Source: Arachnia propionica
Lineage (GTDB): Bacteria > Actinomycetota > Actinomycetes > Propionibacteriales > Propionibacteriaceae
Assembly: GCF_003932785.1 (NCBI RefSeq)
Contig: NZ_RQYT01000003.1
Span: 1 to 64,000 of the forward strand
DNA: 64,000 nucleotides
Reading direction: 5' to 3'
The notes beneath the pieces were generated by a model. That model did not search any database. It was given only the letters and a program-made list of their open reading frames with translations, and was not told the DNA's origin. Numbering within the stretch: position 1 is the stretch's first letter; each line of letters opens with the position of its first letter. Both the position numbers and the translations under genes were made by a program. This document shows, in pieces, positions 1-8,555 of the stretch.

Positions 1-142
1 GGGGATCGTGACGAGGATCGTCACGGTGGCCTCTTGGCAAGGCGGACGACGAAGAGCGCACTGGAGCGTGCGTTCGAGGAGGACAACGCAGACAGGGGGT
101 CACCGGGGCGACCGCAGTAGATGCGCCTATCCGCGCACCCTC
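1..142 (-). mobile_element. MITE-like element, copy A (cut by window edge)
   Basis: This stretch is nearly identical, in reverse complement, to 33066-33224. The right end (126-142) carries the terminal inverted repeat CCTATCCGCGCACCCTC. The left repeat lies outside the window. No open reading frame in it looks real, so it would be a non-autonomous element moved by a transposase encoded elsewhere, or a large REP-type repeat. An internal palindrome, CGTGACGA/TCGTCACG, lies close to the left edge. Confidence 0.7.
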
Positions 143-266
143 TTGGTTGTCCACCAGGCAGCGGGGCAACGGCCGAGTGAGGCTGCGTGAGGAGGCGAAT
201 CAGCTCCTTGAGAGGGGCGACCACCGCCCCTGACCTGGAGGGTGTGCGGACAGGCGAAACCAACAC

Positions 267-346
267 GGTCACGAATCGCCGTCCCGCCTCGGTGGCAGCG
301 TTGACATCGCAGTGTCGCGGAAGCAAACCGGCGGTTGGTGCTCACC
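267..346. repeat. Short inverted-repeat element, family 2, degenerate copy
   Basis: This 80-base segment resembles 31712-31788, which begins GGTCACGAATCGCCG and ends with the reverse complement of that sequence. Here the left end is intact and the right end has drifted (CGGCGGTTGGTGCTCACC). The shared centre contains GCGTTGACATCGC. It has no coding content. It is probably a small non-autonomous element or REP-type repeat. Confidence 0.6.
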
Positions 347-357
347 CCGCCGCCGCT

Positions 358-540
358 CCCGCTGGTCGAGCCGGACCGCGAGCGTCAGCGAGCCGTCCGA
401 GTCGAGACCCCAGCGCGCGGTGCTGAGACCCAAGTCGAGCGGGAATCCCACGGGGTCTCGACACGAGGCCTCCGCAGGCTCCGGCCCCGGCTCGACCAAC
501 GGAGGGAGGACAGCGCCTACGGAGGGAGGACAGCGCCTTG
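358..540. repeat. REP-like GGTCGAG/CTCGACC repeats with a short tandem duplication
   Basis: Several palindromic modules built on GGTCGAGCC and GTCGAGACC lie here. Near-identical modules occur at 25360-25415, and related ones at 16560-16645 and 22640-22730. At about 499-538 the unit ACGGAGGGAGGACAGCGCCT is repeated twice in tandem. No credible gene lies between the window edge and the terminator at 597-632, so positions 1-596 hold only repeats. Confidence 0.6.
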
Positions 541-596
541 AGAACGGGTCGCCCACTTCTTTCCCCCCGTGTCCGGTCCGGGCAGCAGAGAGGTTG

Positions 597-632
597 AATG
601 AGCCCAGTGTCCTGCAGGACACTGGGCTCATT
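597..632. terminator. Perfect 36-base palindrome, terminator of the leftmost minus-strand gene
   Basis: Two 18-base arms, AATGAGCCCAGTGTCCTG and its exact complement, meet at CTGCAG. The palindrome sits 18 bases beyond the stop of the minus-strand gene ending at 651. A strong hairpin here fits intrinsic termination, though no clear U-tract follows. An intact uninterrupted palindrome of this length could also be a protein-binding site. Confidence 0.6.
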
Positions 633-650
633 CCATTGGCCGGTGAGAAC

Positions 651-1916
651 TCACCCAGCTGGTGTGTCCTCGGTGAAGAAGGACTTGGTCCATGTCCACA
701 CGGCTTCGCCACCGTCGGCAACATATTCTCCGGCACTCTTGCCGTTGTCCCACTCGTAGCTCATGGCGAGGCCGACGGCGGCCCCGACGGCCAGTCCCAC
801 GACGGTGCCGCCGACCGGGATGGCGGAACCAATGGCGGCCCCTGCGGCTGCGGAGGCCGCTACCTGAGATCCCGTCCTGACAACGGCCGTCTCGATGGCC
901 TTGGCGTTCCGCTCGTCATCTGTGAGTTCGGGTCTCTCGTCCTTGAAGCGTTCGTCCGCCTTCGCGTATTCGGACTTGTAGGTGAATGCGGCGCCTGCAA
1001 CCCAAAGAGCACGGCCGCCAACCCTGCCGAAAGTCGAGGTACCTGTCCTTTCCCAGCGGACCTCATCGGTCGCGGTCTTCACCGCACCGAACATTCTGCT
1101 GGTGAACTCGGAGGTCTGGGTGACGGTGGCCGGGCTGAACTTCCCAGCTGTGGGGCCGAGGAATGCCTGGTGGAGGCCGGTGCCGAACCGCGTCAACACC
1201 TGACCGTTGCCGTAGCCCTGTGGGGTGGCCTTCCAAGCACTGAAGTCCCAGCCTCGTGAGAACGATACGGCGAGGGGGTGCCTCAGCTGTGGGAAGCGGA
1301 AGTCCGAACCGAAGATTTGCCACACGTGGCGGTTCATCGTGAGCGTCATCGTTGACTTGTGGCTCTCCAACCAAGCGCCCATAAGATTGATTCCCGTGTC
1401 CCGGAATAGGTTCCGCCACATCTTGCTGAACCGCTCGGTCGTTCCGCTGGAACTGATCGAACTCAGAACGGAGATGCACACATCAACAGTCTGGTCAAAC
1501 CAGAGGACGAGTTCGTTGACGGCCTGTTGGAGCTGTCTTCCCTCCTCCTCGTAGAGTTTCAACTCTTCGGGGTCCTCAGGGACCGGCTTGGCCTCGAATA
1601 AGGCAACCTTGATCAGCAGGGAGTCACGCTCACACTGCAGGCGGGTCACCTCCTGTGAGAAACCGATCATGATGTCTCCGATGATCTCGCCCACCCCGGC
1701 GGCGAGCTCAGCGGAGGTCTGTGCCGGGTTGAGGGCGTCGTAGAGCAGGTCCTGATGCGATGGCGCCTTGTAGCAGGAGGTGAGTCCCTGCCATGTGCTG
1801 TGCGCCTCATCGATGCTGGAGGAGAATTTTGTGCTGTGTCTTTGGAGGTCGTGGGCGTTGTCACTGATGGTGCCGGGAGAGGGCCAATCCGTCAGGCCGC
1901 TGGTGTCGATCTTCAT
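651..1916 (-). CDS. Putative type VII-associated effector or large Esx-like protein with glycine-zipper C-terminus
   Basis: 421 residues, family not recognised. The first ~200 residues are helical and Esx/LXG-like in composition, with an Asp/Glu-rich helix around 110-140. Residues ~350-395 form an Ala/Gly-rich hydrophobic stretch (AAAGAAIGSAIPVGGTVVG) resembling glycine-zipper membrane segments of pore-forming or T7SS toxins. The ATG at 1916 is chosen because an AGGAAG lies about 7 bases upstream. A GTG at 1922 would overlap that site. It follows the small gene ending at 1919 and is probably cotranscribed with it. It may be a substrate of the adjacent secretion system. The toxin role is inferred only. 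Confidence 0.6.
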   Translation of the reverse strand: MKIDTSGLTDWPSPGTISDNAHDLQRHSTKFSSSIDEAHSTWQGLTSCYKAPSHQDLLYDALNPAQTSAELAAGVGEIIGDIMIGFSQEVTRLQCERDSLLIKVALFEAKPVPEDPEELKLYEEEGRQLQQAVNELVLWFDQTVDVCISVLSSISSSGTTERFSKMWRNLFRDTGINLMGAWLESHKSTMTLTMNRHVWQIFGSDFRFPQLRHPLAVSFSRGWDFSAWKATPQGYGNGQVLTRFGTGLHQAFLGPTAGKFSPATVTQTSEFTSRMFGAVKTATDEVRWERTGTSTFGRVGGRALWVAGAAFTYKSEYAKADERFKDERPELTDDERNAKAIETAVVRTGSQVAASAAAGAAIGSAIPVGGTVVGLAVGAAVGLAMSYEWDNGKSAGEYVADGGEAVWTWTKSFFTEDTPAG

Positions 1917-1918
1917 GG

Positions 1919-2266
1919 TCACTTCCTGTCGGGGATCTCTACGGTGTCAACGGCGCGTGCATCCCAGGCGCTGTTGGCTGCCATCTCCTCATGGCCGTCT
2001 TGGATGGCGCGAACGGCTCCACGTCCACCTGCGATGGCGTTGTCGACCTGTGTCACCGCCTTCGTGAGGGCAGGGTCGAGAGCCCGGTGGTAGGCGGCCA
2101 ACAAGGCTGAACTGATACTGCTGCTCCTCCCCGTGCAGGCTGAAGCGAGGGCATCGATGTCGCTCGAGACGGTGGTCCCATCCCGTTTGGCGACTTCTGC
2201 CTGCCCCTCCGTGTGAGAGATGATTCCGTAACAGGCTGCAGGGTCCACGTTGTGTGAATCAGCCAT
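1919..2266 (-). CDS. Small T7SS-associated protein (DUF6507-like)
   Basis: 115 residues. It resembles the 123-residue product at 12073-12444: both begin with a short IDP/VDP motif followed by a helical segment ending in a Gln/Glu pair, and both carry an HEEMAA/NEEMAA motif near the C-terminus. I therefore place both in a DUF6507-like, WXG100-related family tied to type VII loci. The ATG at 2266 has a good AGGAG about 9 bases upstream and matches the start of the paralogue. An upstream ATG at 2320 overlaps the stop of the preceding small ORF but has a weaker ribosome site. It may be a partner or chaperone for the downstream 421-residue protein (inferred). Confidence 0.6.
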   Translation of the reverse strand: MADSHNVDPAACYGIISHTEGQAEVAKRDGTTVSSDIDALASACTGRSSSISSALLAAYHRALDPALTKAVTQVDNAIAGGRGAVRAIQDGHEEMAANSAWDARAVDTVEIPDRK

Positions 2267-2316
2267 CTTCGTCTCCTGTCCAGTGTTGCTGGTCGGTGTG
2301 CCGGGCCGGAAGAGGT

Positions 2317-2487
2317 TCATTCTGTTGCAGCCGACGGTTCAAAATTCACGCGCGGATCCTTCAGCGGGTCCGTCGGTGCGAAACCGAGCGCCGGCTGAGG
2401 ATCCGTGGCGATGACACACCCGGGCTGCCTCGCGTCGGTCCAGTCGTCGGGCACCTCGCAGCGCAAGGGTGGACCCGTCAGTTTCAT
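2317..2487 (-). CDS. Short ORF of unknown function, possibly a truncated LpqN/DUF1795-like N-terminus
   Basis: 56 residues from an ATG preceded by AGGGAGGGGG. The start MKLTGPPLRCEVPDDW looks like the opening strand of LpqN/PsbP-like (DUF1795) domains, which are normally three times longer, so it may be the remnant of a longer gene. It lies between the 3' end of eccC and the small DUF6507-like gene on the same strand. Coding status is uncertain. Confidence 0.35.
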   Translation of the reverse strand: MKLTGPPLRCEVPDDWTDARQPGCVIATDPQPALGFAPTDPLKDPRVNFEPSAATE

Positions 2488-2605
2488 GTATCCCCCTCCC
2501 TGGACCCGTCTGCCATTCAAGCAGCCCTCATCCTGAGCGAGAAGGGTTTTCACCGACCTATTGCGAACCTGCTGTCAGCCAGTTGGTCAGGCCGAGGGGT
2601 TCGCC

Positions 2606-5600
2606 TCATCGGTGCCGGGGCGTCTCGGCCACCTGGATGATGTGGGGTGATTCCCCACGACGGATGTATCGACCCCTGCCCGGCTGGAGCCGTTCCGGGG
2701 TGATCCGCGGCAGGACCTGACCCTCCGAGCGATCCCCGGACATGAGTAGTACCGCGCCGCCCGTGTCGCGTACAGCCTGCAGGAACGGGCTGTACAGCGC
2801 CCGGGTCGAACCCGCCACCGGACGGGTCACCACGATGTGGAACCCCAGGTCCCGGGCAGCCGGAAGATGCGGCATCAACGCGGCGAGAGGCTCAGAGCCG
2901 CCTGCGGAGATGATGTCGTGATCGTCGATGAGCAGCACGACCCGGGGTGAACGGGCTCGTTCCTCCGCGCTCCGGCCCGGCCGTTGCTCCAACTCACTGG
3001 CGATCGAGGACGCCAGCCCGGCTGCCTGCGGCAACGACGTGGCGTGGGCAGCCAGATAGTCCTCGGGGATGCACTCCGGCACGTGACCTCGCGGATCGAT
3101 GACGGCGATCGCCAGCTGCTCCGGGGTGAAGCGGGCCGCCAGCCCTGTCGCGAGGGTCCGCAACGCCGTCGACTTCCCGCACTTCGCATCGCCCAGGATC
3201 AACAGGTGCTGATCCGAGTCCTGGAACTCCCACGCAGCGGTACCCATCGTGTCCTGCCGCACCCCGAGCGGAACCGCGTACGGTTCCTCGTCGGCACCCG
3301 GCAGCGACGCAGGATCGACATGGCTCGGCAGCAGCCGGATCGGCGCCGCGGACGGCCCGGACCAGGACGTCGACACCTGGCGCACCAACTCGTCCAGTGC
3401 CTCGCCGTGATCCGCTCCCTCGGCCAGCTCCAGCGACGGAAGTGCCACCTGGGCCAAGGTCTTCGCATCGGTGAGCGCCCGGCCCGGCGAGTCCGCCGGG
3501 ATCGTCTCCGCGAGCTTCCGGTCGATGATGGAATCGCTGGGGTCATTCAGCCGGAACTCGATGCGATTGCCGAAGAGGGCCTGATGGGCCATGCGCATCT
3601 CACCCCAGCGCCCCATCGACATCACGAGGTGGAGACCGTAGCTGGAGGCCTGCAGCATCAGTGAGGTGAACGGCTCCTCCAAGCTGTCGAAGTCGCTTCG
3701 GAGCAGGCCGTAACCATCGACCAGGAGGACGATGTCCGCGCTCGGCAGCTGCGAGAGCTGACCGCGGGCGTGCATCGCGCGCAGCTGCCCCATCGAGTCG
3801 ATCCCGTGGACCTTGAACAACTGCTCGCGGGTCCGCAGCATCGCCGTGAGTTCCTCGATGAGACGACGGATCCGGTCCGAGTCGCCACGGGTCGCCACGC
3901 CACCCACGTGGGGGAACCCCTCGATGCGACGCAAGCCCCCGCCCACCAGATCGAGGCCGTAGATCGTGACCTGTTGCGGGGTGGTCGTCAACGCGATGGA
4001 GGCAGCGATGGTGCGCAGCAGGGTGGTGCGCCCCGATTGGGGACTGCCGATGAGGGCCACGTGGCCGCCGCTGCTGGTGAGATCCAACACCCACGGTTTC
4101 TGCTGCTGATGGGCGGGGTCATCCTCGAGCCCGACGATGACGTGGAGCGGATTGGTGTTCCTCTCGTCCAGCACCTGCCCCAGGGTGAGGCGGGTCGACA
4201 ACGGTGGCAGCCAGACAGGGGTGACGGCCGAGTCGTCCGAGCGCAGCGAGGACACCACCTCGTCGACCAGGGTGCGGCTGATGTTCGGGCGGTGCAGCAC
4301 CGGGACCTCGGGGTTCTGCTGGTCGGTGTCGATGCCGTTGTACAGGGGGAGACGGTAGGCCAACGGACCCATCTGGGCCACCTCTCGGCGCGCCGCCGTC
4401 GGCATGGGACCCGATACGTACCCGGCGCGGAACCGCTGGTAGACCGAGGTGTCCACCTTGAGATAGCCGTATCCCGGTTGGGGTGGGAGATGGAAGGCAT
4501 CGCCCGAACCGAGCACGACCTGGGACTCCGACTCACTGAAGGTCCGAAGCCCCAGGCGGTACGACAGATAGGTGTCCAGGCCGCGCAGCTTTCCACCCTC
4601 GATCCGTTGGCTGGACAGCAGCAGGTGCACCCCGATCGAACGGCCGATGCGTCCGATCTGCAGGAACAGGTCGATGAAGTCGGGCTCGGCCGTGAGCAAC
4701 TCGCCGAACTCGTCGATGACGACGAACAGGTGCGGCATTGGTGGCAGATCGGGGTTCTTGTGGCGCAGCTCCCGGTAGTGGGTGATCGACGGCGAGGAAT
4801 CGGCATCCTTCAGCTGCTGCTGGCGCCGCACAACCTCCCCCTGGAGCGAGGCGCGGGCCCGCACCGTCAGCTGCGGATCGTCGGCGAGGTTGTCGATGAG
4901 CCCGGCCAGGTGCGGCAACGGCTGGAACGGGGCGAAGGCCGCGCCGCCCTTGTAGTCGATGAGGATCATCGACAGGTCCTCGGGGGAGTGCGCCACCGCC
5001 AGCGACAGGATGAGGGTGCGCAGCATCTCTGACTTGCCGGAGCCAGTGGCGCCGATGCAGATGCCGTGCGGACCCATGCCCTGCTGGGCGCTCTCCTTGA
5101 GATCCAGGTGGATGAGACGTCCGGCGTCGTCGATGCCGAACGCCACCCTGAGGAAGTCGGCGGGGGTGCGGGGTTGCCACAGTTCCTCCAGCCGGATCGG
5201 GCGGCTCAGGTCGATGCCGAGCATCTCGGAGATGTCCGCCTGCTGCCCCTCGACGATCTCCTGATGGAGGGCGGTGAAGGTGCGACGGGCGGCCAGGGAG
5301 CGGGCGATCGACTCGAACAGCCACCCCGGGGTGTCCTCGGGAGTGAAGGTCGTCGTCCTGGGGTTGGTGCTCCGCGCCGCCGTGGTGATCGTCGCCTCGT
5401 CGCCCCCCAGGTCGATCCTGAGGTCGACGTCATCCGGCTCGTCGAGACGGTCGTCGAGGAGATGGATGACCGTGATCCCCAGGTCCCGGGTGTGAAGGGT
5501 CTGGTCGGGGCGCCTGAGGACGCTGGCCGGATGGCCGTGCTCGTCGGCGATGACCACCATGCGGGGCAGCTCATCCGCGGAGACCCCCCGACGACGGGCG

Positions 5601-6550
5601 GCTGTCGCCTTCGTCGAGCGCTCCACCATCTCGGTGCCGAGGATCTCGCTGAGGTCGGCGAGGCTGGGGGCGACCCGACGGGCCGGGACCGGGCCGTCGA
5701 ACAGCTCCGGGTTGTGGACGTGGGGAAGCAGGTCGAAGCCTCGCCACTCCTCGGCGTGTTCCCGGGGGAAGGCCAGCGCCAGGTCGAGGTCCTCGGGGAG
5801 TTGGTGTGCGGCCAGCTGCGAGACGATGCCCCGGGCGAGGGGGACCGTGCGCTCCCGGGGGCCGATGACGGCGACGACGGTGGCGTCCTTGAGGTCGGCC
5901 ACCGCGGGCATCCCGTCGATGCACTCGTAGGTCTCGGTGACCAGCTCCGCCTCCTGGAGCAGGATCGGGTCCGTCGGCTCCACCGGGGTGCCAGCGTCCG
6001 TCAGGTGAAAGGTGAACCACGGGGTCCTTGCGACACCGATGCGTGCCTGGAGATGATCGCTGTCAGTGCGACGTCGTTCCCACAAGCGTTCCGGGTCGTG
6101 GATGAAGCTCAACAGCCCCTCGGGTGTGGGGTGCAGTTCCTCGGCGGCCGCTCGAGTGGCCTCGGCCCGCTCGAGCATGTCGAGACGGAGCTCCTCGAGG
6201 TGGTCGAGGTAGCGGGCCCGCTGCATGCGCAGCTTCTTCGCCTCCCGGCCCTGACTGGATATGGCGAAACCGACACCACTGACGAGAGCCACGACGAAGA
6301 TCACCGCGGCGACGAGCATGAACAGGGGTTGTCCGTTGCGCATCACCACCATCATCACCACGGAGGTGAGGGCCCCGACCACGGGCAGCAGGAACTGGAA
6401 CGGGGTGGCCGCGACGTTGGATGAGAGCGTCGGTGGCGGCGTCACCTCGATGGGTGACGGTGTGTCCAGGGGAGTGCTGGTGCGAGTGGGGCGGTGAAGA
6501 CGGCGCAACGGTGCAGTCGCGGGTGCCTCGACAACGGGGTGCTCGGTCAT
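2606..6550 (-). CDS. eccC: EccC, three-domain FtsK/SpoIIIE ATPase of the type VII secretion system
   Basis: 1314 residues, full length for a fused EccCa-EccCb. It is the motor of the type VII secretion channel, recognising Esx-type substrates. Two membrane helices lie at ~50-70 and ~75-97. ATPase 1 has Walker A GATGSGKS (500-507), Walker B around LILIDY/LFVVIDEFGE (~530 and 608-617). ATPase 2 has GSPQSGRT (835-842), where Arg replaces the Walker A Lys, and LLVDGYG as Walker B. ATPase 3 has GDAKCGKST (1120-1128) and VVLLIDDHD. The ATG at 6550 overlaps the stop of the upstream MinD-like gene by 4 bases. A long in-frame extension to 7372 is rejected because it runs through that gene in another frame. 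Confidence 0.95.
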   Translation of the reverse strand: MTEHPVVEAPATAPLRRLHRPTRTSTPLDTPSPIEVTPPPTLSSNVAATPFQFLLPVVGALTSVVMMVVMRNGQPLFMLVAAVIFVVALVSGVGFAISSQGREAKKLRMQRARYLDHLEELRLDMLERAEATRAAAEELHPTPEGLLSFIHDPERLWERRRTDSDHLQARIGVARTPWFTFHLTDAGTPVEPTDPILLQEAELVTETYECIDGMPAVADLKDATVVAVIGPRERTVPLARGIVSQLAAHQLPEDLDLALAFPREHAEEWRGFDLLPHVHNPELFDGPVPARRVAPSLADLSEILGTEMVERSTKATAARRRGVSADELPRMVVIADEHGHPASVLRRPDQTLHTRDLGITVIHLLDDRLDEPDDVDLRIDLGGDEATITTAARSTNPRTTTFTPEDTPGWLFESIARSLAARRTFTALHQEIVEGQQADISEMLGIDLSRPIRLEELWQPRTPADFLRVAFGIDDAGRLIHLDLKESAQQGMGPHGICIGATGSGKSEMLRTLILSLAVAHSPEDLSMILIDYKGGAAFAPFQPLPHLAGLIDNLADDPQLTVRARASLQGEVVRRQQQLKDADSSPSITHYRELRHKNPDLPPMPHLFVVIDEFGELLTAEPDFIDLFLQIGRIGRSIGVHLLLSSQRIEGGKLRGLDTYLSYRLGLRTFSESESQVVLGSGDAFHLPPQPGYGYLKVDTSVYQRFRAGYVSGPMPTAARREVAQMGPLAYRLPLYNGIDTDQQNPEVPVLHRPNISRTLVDEVVSSLRSDDSAVTPVWLPPLSTRLTLGQVLDERNTNPLHVIVGLEDDPAHQQQKPWVLDLTSSGGHVALIGSPQSGRTTLLRTIAASIALTTTPQQVTIYGLDLVGGGLRRIEGFPHVGGVATRGDSDRIRRLIEELTAMLRTREQLFKVHGIDSMGQLRAMHARGQLSQLPSADIVLLVDGYGLLRSDFDSLEEPFTSLMLQASSYGLHLVMSMGRWGEMRMAHQALFGNRIEFRLNDPSDSIIDRKLAETIPADSPGRALTDAKTLAQVALPSLELAEGADHGEALDELVRQVSTSWSGPSAAPIRLLPSHVDPASLPGADEEPYAVPLGVRQDTMGTAAWEFQDSDQHLLILGDAKCGKSTALRTLATGLAARFTPEQLAIAVIDPRGHVPECIPEDYLAAHATSLPQAAGLASSIASELEQRPGRSAEERARSPRVVLLIDDHDIISAGGSEPLAALMPHLPAARDLGFHIVVTRPVAGSTRALYSPFLQAVRDTGGAVLLMSGDRSEGQVLPRITPERLQPGRGRYIRRGESPHIIQVAETPRHR

Positions 6551-7248
6551 GCGTGACGCTCCTCGCAGCTGTGCCTGAGATCCTGGACGACGCCGACGCT
6601 CAGCCGGTACAGCTCGAGTGCGTCGGGCTCCCGGAGGCGGGCGGGCCCGCCTCGTCGGGCGAGCCGTGGGCTGTGACGCAGCAACGTCGCCGGAAGAGGA
6701 AGGTGGTGGACCAGGGTGCTGATGCTCGGCCCGACAGCCCCCTGCACGTCGACGACGGCGATGCGCACCGGATGTTGTTTCTCCAGCTCCCACCCGACAT
6801 CCAGCGTCGACTGGATGAGGTGGCGGATCGCCGGGGTGACGAGACACAGGGCGTGGCTGTGCGCCGCGATGGCGCGCATCTGGGTCAGAGGGGCGGATCC
6901 CCAGTCGGTGACCGTGATGTCGTGGGTGAGCTGGTGGCCGTCCGTCGACTCGGACCAGCTGCCGATCGGGTCCTGGGCGATGTTGCCGTGAAGCTGTTTG
7001 ACGGTGCCCGTCCAGCGGTACCGCTGACTGTCCGGATCGGTGCGGGTGACGAGCAACAGCCGATCGGATCGGTGAAGGGACAGCATGCGCGTCATCTCCG
7101 TCGCGACGGTCGTCGCCCCGCAGCCATCGGTGACGGCCACCAGTCCCACCCGTCGCCGCACCGGCAGCGGGGTGCTCATTCTCTCGGCGAGATTCTCCAG
7201 CTCCCGGGCCCGTGGGCTGAGGGTCGCCCGCAGCCACGCAAGGCTCAT
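6547..7248 (-). CDS. MinD/ParA-like protein of the type VII locus with a degenerate P-loop
   Basis: 233 residues. The segment GLVAVTDGCGATTVATEM (~35-52) sits where MinD/ParA ATPases have their deviant Walker A, followed by a strand LLLVTRTD, so the fold is probably SIMIBI-class. Both lysines of the KGGxGKT motif are missing, so nucleotide hydrolysis is doubtful. Similar proteins (EspI-like) occur next to eccC/eccD in actinobacterial ESX loci. It overlaps eccD upstream and eccC downstream by 4 bases each, indicating translational coupling. It probably organises or regulates the secretion apparatus. Direct function is unknown. Confidence 0.7.
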   Translation of the reverse strand: MSLAWLRATLSPRARELENLAERMSTPLPVRRRVGLVAVTDGCGATTVATEMTRMLSLHRSDRLLLVTRTDPDSQRYRWTGTVKQLHGNIAQDPIGSWSESTDGHQLTHDITVTDWGSAPLTQMRAIAAHSHALCLVTPAIRHLIQSTLDVGWELEKQHPVRIAVVDVQGAVGPSISTLVHHLPLPATLLRHSPRLARRGGPARLREPDALELYRLSVGVVQDLRHSCEERHA

Positions 7249-8555
7249 CGGAAGACCTCCAGCAGGTCGGCGAAGATTCCCAGCGTGGCCAGGGTGAGCG
7301 GCACGACGGCGATGAGGAGCAGCAGCTCGAGGATCTCAGCGGCACGTCGGAACTTTGCCGCCACGACGGCACTCGGCCGGTGGAACGTGAAGACGATGAG
7401 CAGAAGGACGACAGCAGCGAGGACTCCCGCTCGATGGGTGGGGGTGAGCGCGTCGTGCTGGATCAGGACCGCGAGCAGGGCCCCGCCCCCGGCGAGGAAC
7501 AACGCCACCTTCTGTGGGATGAGTGGCAGGATGCGTGCTCGGAGGAGGATCGCGAGCCCCACCGCCGTCGTGAGCCACAGCGCCCAAGGCCTCCGCTGGT
7601 CGACAAGAGTGAGCAGGGCGAGCAACGTCGGCGGGGTGACGGCGATGACGGTCCACGTCAGGGTGGAGAAGCCCTCCAGGATGGCGCGTTGCACCTCGCC
7701 GCGCGGGGGGCGCTCACCCTGGACGGACTGGTCGTCGTAGCGGGTCAGCCCGGAGATGGACAGAGCGATCCCGGGGAGCAGCCCCAGCACGACGAGCGCC
7801 ACGACCACCGTGATGACCGCCACGACGTGCGGATCCCAGGCCAGGCGTTGGGCGATGACCGCGACCACCAAGGCCAGGATCCCCAACGCAGCGGCCACCA
7901 GAGCGGATCGACGACGACGTCCCACCCCGACCACGAGGCCGAGGGTCAACCAGCCGGCCGCGGCCACGCTGAGAATGAACACGTGCAGGTGATGGTGGAA
8001 TGCGATCCGGGTCAGTGGCAGCATCGCGCCGAGGGCCGCGCCCGCCACCACCTGAGCGGGGAGGATGCGCTCTTTCCACGCCAGCCACACCGCCGCGACC
8101 AGGAGGGCTGCCACGACGGCCATGTGGTAGCGGCCCGAGAGCGGGTCGCTGATGATCCCGTCCGGCATGGTGAGGTTCGATGCGATGAGGCACAGGACAC
8201 CGGCGATGACAGCGCTGACGGCCGCCGCGGCCCGGGGCGTCCATCGGTCCCGCAGGTCATCGCGGGTCAGGGCCAGCGCGTCGGTGACGTCGGTGACCTC
8301 GGGGGCATGGGGGGCGCCGTCGATCGTGGTGAGTCGCAGCATCGAGCCGTGGGCGACGTCCTGCTCGGACAGTGGGCTCCCGAGGTCGAGACGGTTCCCC
8401 TCCAGGGTGCTCAGCGACAGTTCCTGACCGCCGGGGATGTTCTCGCCGAGCAGCTGGAGCAGTTGTGGGACGAGGGAGCCGACGGGTTCGTCGTCGGGCA
8501 GGACCAGGTCGGCCTTGTGGGTGGTGCCGAGCACCGTCACTCGTGTGTATCCCAT
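7245..8555 (-). CDS. eccD: EccD, polytopic membrane component of the type VII channel
   Basis: 436 residues. The first ~85 residues match the ubiquitin-like (YukD) fold of EccD: beta strands, LPDDEPVGSLVPQLL, then a SxLSEQDVxHGSMLRL turn. Residues ~120-436 are a run of about eleven hydrophobic helices, the EccD membrane barrel that forms the bulk of the T7SS pore. The start ATG at 8555 shares one base with the stop of the preceding gene, and the stop overlaps the MinD-like gene. EccB, EccE and the mycosin protease MycP, usual partners in mycobacterial ESX systems, are not in this window. Confidence 0.88.
   Translation of the reverse strand: MGYTRVTVLGTTHKADLVLPDDEPVGSLVPQLLQLLGENIPGGQELSLSTLEGNRLDLGSPLSEQDVAHGSMLRLTTIDGAPHAPEVTDVTDALALTRDDLRDRWTPRAAAAVSAVIAGVLCLIASNLTMPDGIISDPLSGRYHMAVVAALLVAAVWLAWKERILPAQVVAGAALGAMLPLTRIAFHHHLHVFILSVAAAGWLTLGLVVGVGRRRRSALVAAALGILALVVAVIAQRLAWDPHVVAVITVVVALVVLGLLPGIALSISGLTRYDDQSVQGERPPRGEVQRAILEGFSTLTWTVIAVTPPTLLALLTLVDQRRPWALWLTTAVGLAILLRARILPLIPQKVALFLAGGGALLAVLIQHDALTPTHRAGVLAAVVLLLIVFTFHRPSAVVAAKFRRAAEILELLLLIAVVPLTLATLGIFADLLEVFR

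Noticed and set aside
5066-6424. 452-codon plus-strand frame opposite eccC, with an eight-His run
   Set aside because: It lies fully inside eccC in antisense. The His run comes from the reverse complement of the GTG/ATG-rich EccC membrane helices. No independent evidence.
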